A stretch of 64,000 bases of DNA from Streptomyces sp. GESEQ-35 (GTDB lineage Bacteria; Actinomycetota; Actinomycetes; Streptomycetales; Streptomycetaceae), in NCBI RefSeq assembly GCF_017948485.1, contig NZ_JAFFSX010000009.1, positions 248,001 through 312,000 on the forward strand. The letters are read 5' to 3'. Under the pieces are notes generated by a model. That model worked only from the letters and a program-made list of their open reading frames with translations. It was not told the DNA's origin and ran no database searches. Position numbers and translations under genes: made by a program. The first letter of the stretch is position 1. The number at the start of each line of letters is the position of its first letter. Shown piece by piece: positions 18,997 to 27,703 of this stretch.

Positions 18997-19167
18997 GGGC
19001 ACAGATTGCCAATCAGGGGGCGGCTCCGCCTTCCTGCTACCCGGAAAGTGCTGAAGTCCCGTGCCATAGGAGACGGTTCGGACTCACCCAGCGCAGTCGC
19101 CCGCCGACCGGCGGTAGCATTGCGACGCCCTGGGGAGGCCCGTGTCGCCCGGTCTGGGGGGTGCGTC

Positions 19168-20580
19168 ATGAACGCCACGAAGGTGTCGCACGAGAGCACG
19201 GCCACGCGCGCGTGGCCCCTCGTCCGCCGGGCCCGGGGCGTCGTGGTCCCGGGGGCGTTGTGCGCCGCGCTGCTGATGGCCGCCTGCGACAGCGGGGGCG
19301 GCGGCAGGTCGGGCGACGGGCGCGCGGTGCGCCAGGACACCACCTGTGACGGGAAGATCGACGGCACCGTGCACCTCAAGGTGTGGTTCCACGCCGGACC
19401 GAGCGGTGAACTCAGCACACTCAAGGCGCAGGTCCGCGAGTTCAACAAGGTGCAGCGACAGGTGCGGGTCGAGCTGGTGACGCTGCCCGAGAACCGCCCG
19501 TACACCGACCTGGTGCTGTCCGCCGCGGCCAGCGGAGACCTGCCCGACCTGCTCGACTTCGACGGGCCGAACCTCTACAGCTACGCCTGGTCGGGAAATC
19601 TCAAGTCGATCGACTCCTGTGTGCCACGGAGCGTCCGCGACGATCTGCTGCCCTCGATCCGCCGACAGGGCAGCTACGCGGGCCGGTTGTGGGGCGTCGG
19701 CACCTTCGACTCGGGCCTCGGCCTGTTCGTGCGTACGTCGGCCCTGAAGGAGGCCGGGGCACGCATCCCGACCGGCCCCGGCGACGCCTGGACGGCCACC
19801 GAACTCACCGGCATCCTCCGCGAACTCCGCAAACAGGGCTACGACGCCCCGCTCGACCTCCGGCTCGTGTACTCGTCGCCGGGCGAGGAGTGGAACACGT
19901 ACGGCTTCGCGCCCGCCGTATGGTCGGCGGGCGGCGACCTCGTCGACCCCCGGCACGGACGCACGGCCGACGGCTACTTGAACGGCCCGGAGTCGGTCAA
20001 GGCGCTGACCACCATGCAGAACTGGGTCGAGGAAGGGCTCGTCGACCTGGTCAAGGACGACCGGGCGTTCGTGGCGGGCCGCAGCGCGATCAGCTGGTGC
20101 GGGCACTGGGTGTACGGCGAGTTCGACAAGGCGTTTCCCGGTGACGTCACGATCGTTCCGCTGCCCGACTTCGGCGCGGGCACGGTCACCGGCATGGGCT
20201 CCTGGCAGTGGGGAATCCCGGCGGGCGCCACCGACGGCGACGCGGCCTGGCGGTTCCTCTCCTACCTGCTCGAACCCGCGCAGGTGCACCGGATGACCGT
20301 GGCCAACGGGGCGATCCCGGCCACGAAAAGCGCGCTGAAGCTCTCCACGAGGTACGCCCCGGGCGGCGGCGAGCACCTGTTCATCGAGCAGTTGCAAGGA
20401 GGATTCGCCCGCCCCCGGCCGCAGACCCCCGCGTATCCGACGATCACCGACGCCTTCTCCCGCGCCTTCGCGAAGATCATGCTCGACGGGGCTCCCGTCA
20501 GGTCCTCCCTGGACGCGGCGGTCAAGCGGATCGACAAGGACCTGGCCGCACACGACGGCTATCCCACGAACGGGCCGTAG
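19168..20580 (+). CDS. Sugar ABC-type solute-binding lipoprotein without adjacent permeases
   Basis: The 470-residue product has a basic N-terminus, a hydrophobic stretch and the lipobox LLMAAC with Cys at residue 40, so it should be a membrane-anchored lipoprotein. The mature part is a family-1 extracellular binding protein: VHLKVWFHAGPSGELSTLKAQVREFNKVQ, DLPDLLDFDGPNLY, LWGVGTFDSGLGLFVRTSAL, and FVAGRSAISWCGHWVYGEF. Such proteins bind oligosaccharides. No permease or ATPase gene follows; instead a histidine kinase and response regulator do, so the protein may present a ligand to the kinase. The start is the ATG after a G-rich site; longer forms run into the divergent promoter region. Confidence 0.88.
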   Translation: MNATKVSHESTATRAWPLVRRARGVVVPGALCAALLMAACDSGGGGRSGDGRAVRQDTTCDGKIDGTVHLKVWFHAGPSGELSTLKAQVREFNKVQRQVRVELVTLPENRPYTDLVLSAAASGDLPDLLDFDGPNLYSYAWSGNLKSIDSCVPRSVRDDLLPSIRRQGSYAGRLWGVGTFDSGLGLFVRTSALKEAGARIPTGPGDAWTATELTGILRELRKQGYDAPLDLRLVYSSPGEEWNTYGFAPAVWSAGGDLVDPRHGRTADGYLNGPESVKALTTMQNWVEEGLVDLVKDDRAFVAGRSAISWCGHWVYGEFDKAFPGDVTIVPLPDFGAGTVTGMGSWQWGIPAGATDGDAAWRFLSYLLEPAQVHRMTVANGAIPATKSALKLSTRYAPGGGEHLFIEQLQGGFARPRPQTPAYPTITDAFSRAFAKIMLDGAPVRSSLDAAVKRIDKDLAAHDGYPTNGP

Positions 20581-20759
20581 ACCGACCCCTGCTGCCCGTG
20601 GGACGCCCGTGGACGGCCGCCGAGCCCGGCGGCATGCTGAAGGGGCTGCGCAAGCAGGGCCTTCATGCGGCCGCGGATGCTGCGCAAGCCGGGCCACCGA
20701 ACCGTTCGGTCTTCCCGCGGAGTTCGCGGGGATCCGCCCCTGGAACCTGAGAGCCGGCC

Positions 20760-23459
20760 ATGCTCCGCCCCCGACCACTCACCCCGCCCCGCATCCCCTT
20801 CTTCGCCCGTCTACGTATCGGCCGCAAGCTGATGCTCCTCGTACTGCTGCCGGTGACCACCATGCTGGTCTTCACCCTGGTCGGCGGTGTGAGCCAGTGG
20901 CGGGAGGCACGGGCCCTGGGGGAGTTCCGCAGCGCGACACAGGTGTCGTTCGCGACGACCGCGCTCACCGATGCCGTCGCCCGGGAGCGCATCGCAGCCG
21001 TCCAGGCCCGGCTGCGACCCGGCTCGACCACACTGCGGGAACGGTCCGCCGCCCAGCGGGCCACCGAGACCGCCCTCCACAGGACCCTTGAGGGCAGCGG
21101 CTCCTGGACCGGTCAACCCGACGTCCCGGGCCGGCTCGACGCGGCCGACCGCAAGCTCCACGCGCTGCGCATCCAGACCCGGACCGGCTCGCTCACCGCC
21201 CCGCAGCTCGCGGGCCAGTACGACACGATCGAGCACGACCTGCTCAGCACCGTCGCCACCCTCGAATCCGGCCGACCCACGCGGGAGTCGGGCCGTGCCG
21301 CCGACGCCCACCTCGCGCTGCTGGACGCCATCGAGGCCGCCGAACGCGAACGCGTCGAACTCGCCGTCCTCTTCCACGCGCCGCCCGCCCGGACCACCGC
21401 CACGAACCGCTGGTCGGCCCTGGAGCAGTCCCGCCTTGACGCCTTCCAGCAGACCGCCTCCGACGCCCTCAAGAGCCGCCTCTACGCCACCCTTCTGGAG
21501 AACCCCGGCCTGGTCGTGCGCAAGACCCGGGACACACTGGCGGATCCGGACGCCAGACGGAACTGGCCGTCGTACGACCGCTGGACGGCCGCCTCCACGG
21601 CCCGAATCGACGCCCTGCGCGGCATCCAGGAGCGGGCCGCGGCCGAGCTGGGGCGCACCGCCGTCGACGACCTCGACGCCGCCGAGCAGCGCGAGATACG
21701 CGACCTCGCCGTCTCCCTCGGTGTCCTCGCCGCGGTCACCGCCCTCGCGTTGACGCTGCGACGCTCGATCACCCGGCCGCTGAGCGAGGTCTCCGCGGGC
21801 GCTCGGGCGCTGTCGGAGGGCGATCTGTCGTACGACATCCGGTACGCCGGCCGGGACGAACTCGGTGATGTCGCCGACACGTTCCGCGAGCTGCGGGTGA
21901 CCACCGAACGGCTCGCCGCCGAGATCCATGCCATGAACGAGGCGATCGACGACAACCGGCTCCAGCACCGGACGGACGTCGGCGCGTTCCAGGGGACCTG
22001 GGCGCGACTGCTGGGCGGCATGGACGGCACCATGGCGTCCTTCGCCGCGGCCCATGGGCGGCGCCACCAGGCGGAACAGGAGCTGGCGAGCATCTTCCAC
22101 CTCTCCCTCGACCTGCTGTGCATCGCCGGACTCGACGGCTTCTTCAAACGCGTCAACCCCGCCTTCGAAAGGACCCTCGGCCACACCACCGAAGCCCTCC
22201 TCGCCACGCCCTGGCTGGAGTTCGTGCACCCGCACGACCGGGCACGCACGCGTGCCGCACTCGAACGACTCGCCGATGGTGTCGAGCTGGCCGAGTTCGA
22301 GAACCGCCTCCTGCGGCCCGACGGCACCGAACGCTGGCTCCAGTGGAGCGCGCGCCCGGTCACCGACGAGGGCCTCATCTACGCCGCCGCACGCGATGTC
22401 ACCGAGAGCCGCCGCACGGCCCGTGAGCAGGCGGCGCTGCGCCGCGTCGCCACCCTCGTGGCCCGCAGCGCGCCGCCGCAGCAGGTGTTCTCCGAAGTCG
22501 CCGACCAGGTCGGGACGGTCCTGGGCAGCGGCTCCGTCGCCGTCCTGCGGTACGCCGCCGACGGCACCGCCACCGTCATCGGCACCGCCCGCGGCCCCGC
22601 AGCCGAGGGCGAGGCGGTCGCGGCCGAGGTGGCGGCGACGCGGCGCCCCGCGCGCGTGGAGCGTGCCGTCGGCGCGCCGATCGTCGTCGACGGCCGCCTG
22701 TGGGGCGCCGTCGTCGCGGCCGCCGCCGGCCTCGAACCGCCGCCCCCGGGCACCGAGTCGAGGCTCGCGGACTTCACGGAACTCGCCGCCACCGCCCTCG
22801 CCAACGCCGACAGCCGGGCCCAGCTCACGGCGTCACGCGCGCGCGTGGTGGCCGCCGGCGACGCCTCACGGCGCCGTATCGAACGCGATCTGCACGACGG
22901 GGTCCAGCAACGGCTGGTCTCCCTCCAGCTGGACCTGAGGACAGCCCAGTCGATGCTGGAGGAGCAGCCCGACGCCCTGCCCGAGCAGCTCGACCACATC
23001 GTCAAGGGGCTCGACGACGCCTTCACGGACCTGCTCCAGGTCGCCCGCGGCATCCACCCGGTGATCCTTTCGAAGGGTGGCCTCGGCCCGGCCCTGCGCG
23101 CGCTGGCCCGGCGCTCCTCCGTCCCCGTCGAGCTGGACCTCCGCCTGCCGCCGGACCGGCTCGCCGAGCAGACGGAGGTCGCCGTCTACTACGTCACCTC
23201 CGAATGCCTCACCAACGCCGCCAAGCACGCGCGCGCGAGCCTCGTACAAGTGACGGCGCGGACGTACGACGACGCCCTGGAGGTGACGATCGTCGACGAC
23301 GGGACGGGCGGAGCCGAGCCCGGGCGGGGTTCCGGACTGATCGGCCTCATCGACCGCGTCGAGGCGATCGGCGGCAGGCTGACGGTCAGCAGTCCGTCGG
23401 GTCAGGGCACGACCCTGACCGTGAGACTGCCGCTGAACGGGGCCGAGAGGGATACGTGA
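20760..23459 (+). CDS. Large sensor histidine kinase: NIT-like sensor, HAMP, PAS, GAF, HisKA_3, HATPase
   Basis: The 899-residue protein has a first membrane helix near residues 22-45 (LMLLVLLPVTTMLVFTLVGGV) and an extracellular helical region resembling NIT nitrate/nitrite sensors (about 50-310). A second helix follows near 313-333, then HAMP (ITRPLSEVSAGARALSEGDL), a PAS fold (442-555, FHLSLDLLCIAGLDGFF) and a GAF fold (560-690). A NarL-type dimerisation domain has the phospho-acceptor His712 in ERDLHDGVQQRL, and an ATPase domain has the N-box SECLTNAAKHA and GSGLIGLIDRVEAIGG. It should autophosphorylate and pass phosphate to the LuxR-type regulator downstream. The binding protein upstream may supply its signal. 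Confidence 0.92.
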   Translation: MLRPRPLTPPRIPFFARLRIGRKLMLLVLLPVTTMLVFTLVGGVSQWREARALGEFRSATQVSFATTALTDAVARERIAAVQARLRPGSTTLRERSAAQRATETALHRTLEGSGSWTGQPDVPGRLDAADRKLHALRIQTRTGSLTAPQLAGQYDTIEHDLLSTVATLESGRPTRESGRAADAHLALLDAIEAAERERVELAVLFHAPPARTTATNRWSALEQSRLDAFQQTASDALKSRLYATLLENPGLVVRKTRDTLADPDARRNWPSYDRWTAASTARIDALRGIQERAAAELGRTAVDDLDAAEQREIRDLAVSLGVLAAVTALALTLRRSITRPLSEVSAGARALSEGDLSYDIRYAGRDELGDVADTFRELRVTTERLAAEIHAMNEAIDDNRLQHRTDVGAFQGTWARLLGGMDGTMASFAAAHGRRHQAEQELASIFHLSLDLLCIAGLDGFFKRVNPAFERTLGHTTEALLATPWLEFVHPHDRARTRAALERLADGVELAEFENRLLRPDGTERWLQWSARPVTDEGLIYAAARDVTESRRTAREQAALRRVATLVARSAPPQQVFSEVADQVGTVLGSGSVAVLRYAADGTATVIGTARGPAAEGEAVAAEVAATRRPARVERAVGAPIVVDGRLWGAVVAAAAGLEPPPPGTESRLADFTELAATALANADSRAQLTASRARVVAAGDASRRRIERDLHDGVQQRLVSLQLDLRTAQSMLEEQPDALPEQLDHIVKGLDDAFTDLLQVARGIHPVILSKGGLGPALRALARRSSVPVELDLRLPPDRLAEQTEVAVYYVTSECLTNAAKHARASLVQVTARTYDDALEVTIVDDGTGGAEPGRGSGLIGLIDRVEAIGGRLTVSSPSGQGTTLTVRLPLNGAERDT

Positions 23460-23569
23460 CCGCCCGGAACGCATGCGAGGGGAGTCGTCCGGGACGGGGT
23501 ACCCAGGACTCTGTGACGTGCGCATACGCTCCGGGCGGCCTCTTCGGACGGTGGGCCTGCCGTCCGGCT

Positions 23570-23731
23570 CTAGAGGCGGTCGGTACCGCCGTTCTCAGCG
23601 AGCCGCAGACGCTTGGCGCGCACGATGTCGGGGTCCCTGGGGTCCAGGGCCTCGCTCGGCGCGTACAGGTCGTCCGCGTCGCGGCGGGCCCGGGCCGGCC
23701 GCCGTGCTTTCTCGATCCGCGTCCGCCGCAT
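23570..23731 (-). CDS. Possible small basic protein in the gap between kinase and regulator genes
   Basis: A 53-codon minus-strand frame ends DPRDPDIVRAKRLRLAENGGTDRL and keeps mostly G or C in third positions, unlike random antisense here. The ATG is preceded by GAAGGG at a usable distance; the frame could be extended to TTG 23791. No family is recognised. It lies opposite to both neighbours, inside a 472-bp stretch (23460-23931) with no other gene. It could equally be a gene remnant. Confidence 0.35.
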   Translation of the reverse strand: MRRTRIEKARRPARARRDADDLYAPSEALDPRDPDIVRAKRLRLAENGGTDRL

Positions 23732-23931
23732 CCGCCGCGCCCTTCGCCGTGACCGGCTGCCTCCTGGCGGAGGCGGCCGGTCCGTTTGCAACCGCTGTTT
23801 CGAGCATCGCCCGCCGATGTCCCCGTGTCGTCACGGGCACCCTCCAGTTCCGCTTCCGGCTAGCCGTAACCCAGGCGGTCGGGCAGGCTGTTGGGGCGCA
23901 GTACACCGGTCGGGCAAGGGGAGCCGGGACC

Positions 23932-24603
23932 ATGGACGCATCGCAGCAGCCCGCGCGGGGACGGGTCGTCCTCGCCGACGACGACGTCCTGCTGCGCGAA
24001 GGGCTGGCCAGCCTCTGCGAGCGAGTCGGATACGAGGTGGTGGGCCAGGCGGGTGACGCGGAACGCCTCCTGGAACTGGTCGCCGAGCAGAGCCCCGACG
24101 TCGCGATCGTCGACATAAGGATGCCGCCGGACCACTCCACCGAAGGCCTGAAGGCGGCCCGTACGATCCGCGAGCGCCACCCCGCCACCGGCATCCTCGT
24201 TCTGTCCGCGTACGTCGAGGTCGAGGACGCCCTGGAGCTGCTGGCGAGCGGCCGCCAGGTCGGCTACCTCCTCAAGAGCCGGGTCACGGTGGTCGACGAT
24301 TTCATCGAGGCACTGGAACGGATCCGCCGGGGCGGCTCGGTCGTCGACCCGTCCCTGGTGCACGAGCTGTTCTCCGCCCAGCGCCGCGACGATCCGCTGT
24401 CCCACCTCAGCGCCCGCGAGCGGGAGGTGCTCGCCCTCATGGCCGAGGGCCGCTCCAACGCGGGCATCGGCCGCCGCCTGTGGGTCACCGAGGGCACGGT
24501 CGAGAAGCATGTGCGCAGCATCCTGGGCAAGCTGAACCTCCAGGAGGACACCGACGCCCACCGCCGTGTCCTCGCGGTGCTGACCTTCCTCGAGACCAGA
24601 TAG
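23932..24603 (+). CDS. NarL/LuxR family response regulator
   Basis: The 223-residue protein joins a receiver (LADDDVLLREGLASL, phospho-Asp in DVAIVDIRMPPDHSTEG, switch Lys in GYLLKSRVT) to a LuxR-type DNA-binding helix-turn-helix (LSAREREVLALMAEGRSNAGIGRRLWVTEGTVEKHVRSIL). It is the likely partner of the histidine kinase upstream, whose HisKA_3 class pairs with NarL-type regulators. The 472-bp space between them means it may have its own promoter. The ATG start gives the normal family length; the upstream in-frame extension is Arg-rich and not protein-like. Target genes are unknown, with the binding-lipoprotein gene a natural candidate. Confidence 0.93.
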   Translation: MDASQQPARGRVVLADDDVLLREGLASLCERVGYEVVGQAGDAERLLELVAEQSPDVAIVDIRMPPDHSTEGLKAARTIRERHPATGILVLSAYVEVEDALELLASGRQVGYLLKSRVTVVDDFIEALERIRRGGSVVDPSLVHELFSAQRRDDPLSHLSAREREVLALMAEGRSNAGIGRRLWVTEGTVEKHVRSILGKLNLQEDTDAHRRVLAVLTFLETR

Positions 24604-24656
24604 GCGTTGTCCACAGGCTCGTCGCTCTGTCACCCCTCGCCAGTAGGGTGTGAAGC

Positions 24657-26699
24657 ATGGCCGACCCCTCCAGCTACCGCCCCAAGCCGGGACAGATCCC
24701 GGACTCTCCCGGGGTGTACAGGTTCCGCGACGAGCACCGCCGGGTGATCTACGTCGGAAAGGCGAAGAGCCTGCGCCAGCGCCTGGCGAACTACTTCCAG
24801 GACCTGGCGGGCCTGCACCCGCGCACCCGCACCATGGTCACCACGGCCGCGTCCGTGGAGTGGACCGTGGTGTCCACGGAGGTCGAGGCGCTCCAGCTGG
24901 AGTACTCCTGGATCAAGGAGTACGACCCCCGGTTCAACGTCAAGTACCGCGACGACAAGAGCTACCCGTACCTCGCGGTGACGATGAACGAGGAGTTCCC
25001 GCGCGTGCAGGTGATGCGCGGCCAGAAGAAGAAGGGCGTGCGCTACTTCGGGCCGTACGGGCACGCGTGGGCCATCCGCGACACCGTCGATCTCCTGCTC
25101 CGCGTCTTCCCCGTGCGCACCTGCTCGGCCGGCGTCTTCAAGAACGCCGCCCGCACCGGCCGCCCCTGTCTGCTCGGCTACATCGGCAAGTGCTCCGCCC
25201 CTTGCGTCGGCCGGGTCTCCGCCGAGGAGCACCGCGAACTCGCCGAGGAGTTCAGCGACTTCATGGCCGGCCGTACGGGCACGTACCTGCGCCGCCTGGA
25301 GAAGCAGATGACGGCGGCGGCCGAGGAGATGGAGTACGAGCGGGCGGCCCGTCTGCGCGACGACATCGAGGCCCTGAAGAAGGCCATGGAGAAGAACGCG
25401 GTCGTGCTCGCCGACGCGACCGATGCCGACCTCATCGCGGTCGCCGAGGACGAGCTGGAAGCGGCCGTACAGATCTTCCACGTCCGTGGCGGACGGGTGC
25501 GCGGCCAGCGCGGCTGGGTGACCGACAAGGTCGAGGAGATCACCACCGGCGCCCTCGTGGAGCACGCCCTCCAGCAGCTCTACGGGGAAGAGACGGGGGA
25601 CTCGGTCCCCAAGGAGGTCCTCGTCCCGGCGCTGCCCGACCCGGTCGAAGCGGTCCAGCAGTGGCTCACCGACCGCCGTGGCTCGATCGTCTCCCTGCGC
25701 ATCCCGCAGCGCGGCGACAAGAAGGCCCTCATGGAGACGGTGCAGCGCAACGCCCAGCAGGCACTCGTCCTGCACAAGACCAAGCGCGCCTCCGACCTCA
25801 CCACGCGCTCGCGCGCCCTGGAGGAGATCGCCGAGGCCCTCGACCTGGACAGCGCCCCGCTGCGGATCGAGTGCTACGACATCTCGCACCTCCAGGGCGA
25901 CGACGTGGTGGCCTCCATGGTCGTCTTCGAGGACGGCCTCCAGCGCAAGGGCGAGTACCGCCGCTTCCAGATCAAGGGCTTCGAGGGCCAGGACGACGTC
26001 CGCTCCATGCACGAGGTGATCACCCGCCGCTTCAAGCGGTACCTCGCAGAGAAGGAGAAGACGGGGGAGTGGGGCGAGGAGGACAGCCTCATCGAGGAGA
26101 ACGGACGGCCCAAGCGCTTCGCCTACCCTCCGCAGCTCGTCGTCGTCGACGGCGGCCGGCCCCAGGTCGCGGCAGCCAAGCAGGCCCTGGACGAGCTGGG
26201 CATCGACGACATCGCCGTGTGCGGCCTGGCCAAGCGCCTGGAGGAGGTCTGGGTGCCGGCCGAGGACGACCCCGTCGTCCTGCCCCGCAGCAGTGAGGGC
26301 CTCTATATGCTCCAGCGTGTCCGGGACGAGGCCCACCGCTTCGCGATCACCTACCAGCGCAGCAAGCGTGCCAAGCGCTTCCGGTCGAGCCCCCTGGACG
26401 ATGTGCCGGGCCTCGGCGAGACACGCAAGCAGGCACTCATCAAGCACTTTGGATCAGTGAAAAAGTTGCGATCCGCGACAATTGACCAGATCTGCGAGGT
26501 TCCAGGCATAGGTCGCAAGACCGCCGAGACCATCGCCGTGGCCTTCGCCCAGGCGGCCCCGGCGGCACCCGCCGTGAACACGGCGACCGGAGAGATCATG
26601 GATGACATGGAAGACGGGGCGCCCGAGACGACGGCGGGCACCCTGGGGGAGCCCGTGTCCGCGGGCACCCCGGACGAGCGACGGGGGATGGAGAGATGA
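24657..26699 (+). CDS. uvrC: Excinuclease ABC subunit UvrC
   Basis: UvrC makes both incisions around a lesion held by UvrB. The 680-residue protein has the N-terminal GIY-YIG nuclease (SPGVYRFRDEHRRVIYVGKAKSLRQR), the tyrosine/glutamate region YSWIKEYDPRFN, and the Cys cluster near RTCSAGVF. A UVR hairpin around residues 208-243 contacts UvrB. The RNase H-like second nuclease is visible in ECYDISHLQGDDVV and VVVDGGRPQV, and twin helix-hairpin-helix motifs at the end in DVPGLGETRK and EVPGIGRKTAE. TAGGGT lies 8-13 bases before the ATG with no Shine-Dalgarno, suggesting a leaderless transcript. The stop overlaps the rapZ start (ATGA). Confidence 0.97.
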   Translation: MADPSSYRPKPGQIPDSPGVYRFRDEHRRVIYVGKAKSLRQRLANYFQDLAGLHPRTRTMVTTAASVEWTVVSTEVEALQLEYSWIKEYDPRFNVKYRDDKSYPYLAVTMNEEFPRVQVMRGQKKKGVRYFGPYGHAWAIRDTVDLLLRVFPVRTCSAGVFKNAARTGRPCLLGYIGKCSAPCVGRVSAEEHRELAEEFSDFMAGRTGTYLRRLEKQMTAAAEEMEYERAARLRDDIEALKKAMEKNAVVLADATDADLIAVAEDELEAAVQIFHVRGGRVRGQRGWVTDKVEEITTGALVEHALQQLYGEETGDSVPKEVLVPALPDPVEAVQQWLTDRRGSIVSLRIPQRGDKKALMETVQRNAQQALVLHKTKRASDLTTRSRALEEIAEALDLDSAPLRIECYDISHLQGDDVVASMVVFEDGLQRKGEYRRFQIKGFEGQDDVRSMHEVITRRFKRYLAEKEKTGEWGEEDSLIEENGRPKRFAYPPQLVVVDGGRPQVAAAKQALDELGIDDIAVCGLAKRLEEVWVPAEDDPVVLPRSSEGLYMLQRVRDEAHRFAITYQRSKRAKRFRSSPLDDVPGLGETRKQALIKHFGSVKKLRSATIDQICEVPGIGRKTAETIAVAFAQAAPAAPAVNTATGEIMDDMEDGAPETTAGTLGEPVSAGTPDERRGMER

Positions 26700-27703
26700 C
26701 CGAGCAGGACAAGCAGCCCACAGCCGAGCGAGATCAGACACACAGGGAAACAGGCGAGGATCCCGCACAGCAGGGCCAGGAGAGCCAGAACGACGGAGAT
26801 CAGGTGAGTGCGGCCATCGACGCAGCCGGGGTCCCGGAGGCGGCCATCCCCGAGCTGGTGATCATCTCCGGCATGTCCGGGGCCGGCCGCTCGACGGCGG
26901 CCAAGTGTCTGGAGGACCTCGGCTGGTTCGTCGTCGACAACCTCCCACCCGCGCTGATCCCCACCATGGTGGAGCTCGGCGCCCGCTCCCAGGGCAATGT
27001 CGCCCGGATCGCGGTCGTCGTCGACGTACGCGGCCGCCGCTTCTTCGACAACCTCCGCGAGTCCCTCGCCGACCTGGCGGCCAAGCACGTCACGCGGCGG
27101 ATCGTCTTCCTGGAGTCCTCCGACGACGCCCTGGTCCGCCGCTTCGAGTCGGTGCGCCGCCCGCACCCCCTCCAGGGCGACGGCCGCATCGTCGACGGCA
27201 TCGCCGCCGAGCGCGAGCTGCTGCGCGAGCTGCGCGGCGACGCCGACCTGGTGATCGACACCTCCAGCCTCAATGTGCACGAGCTGCGCGCCAAGATGGA
27301 CGCCCAGTTCGCCGGCGAGGAGGAGCCGGAGCTGCGGGCCACCGTCATGTCCTTCGGCTTCAAGTACGGCCTCCCGGTCGACGCCGACCTGGTCGCGGAC
27401 ATGCGCTTCCTGCCCAACCCGCACTGGGTCCCGGAGCTGCGCCCGTACACCGGTACCAACGAGGAGGTGGCCGCGTACGTCTTCAACCAGCCCGGCGCCA
27501 AGGAGTTCCTCGACCGGTACGCCGAGCTGCTGCGCCTGATCGCCGCCGGATACCGCCGTGAGGGCAAGCGCTATGTGACGATCGCCATCGGCTGCACCGG
27601 CGGCAAGCACCGCTCGGTCGCCATGTCGGAGAAGCTCGCCGCGCGGCTCGCGGCCGAGGGTGTGGAGACGGTGGTCGTACACCGGGACATGGGACGGGAA
27701 TGA
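26696..27703 (+). CDS. rapZ: RNase adapter / nucleotide-binding protein RapZ
   Basis: This 335-residue P-loop protein has Walker A GMSGAGRST at residues 59-67 after a ~50-residue acidic/Gln-rich N-terminal extension. The Walker B-like stretch is DVRGRRFF, and the C-terminal RapZ domain holds SFGFKYGLPVDADLVADMRFLPNPHWVPELR and the GCTGGKHRSV anion-binding loop. In enterobacteria RapZ senses GlcN6P and guides RNase E to a small RNA; in actinomycetes the RNA target is not established. It sits in the widely conserved uvrC-rapZ-yvcK-whiA run, with 4-base overlaps on both sides, so its translation is coupled. Confidence 0.95.
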   Translation: MTEQDKQPTAERDQTHRETGEDPAQQGQESQNDGDQVSAAIDAAGVPEAAIPELVIISGMSGAGRSTAAKCLEDLGWFVVDNLPPALIPTMVELGARSQGNVARIAVVVDVRGRRFFDNLRESLADLAAKHVTRRIVFLESSDDALVRRFESVRRPHPLQGDGRIVDGIAAERELLRELRGDADLVIDTSSLNVHELRAKMDAQFAGEEEPELRATVMSFGFKYGLPVDADLVADMRFLPNPHWVPELRPYTGTNEEVAAYVFNQPGAKEFLDRYAELLRLIAAGYRREGKRYVTIAIGCTGGKHRSVAMSEKLAARLAAEGVETVVVHRDMGRE

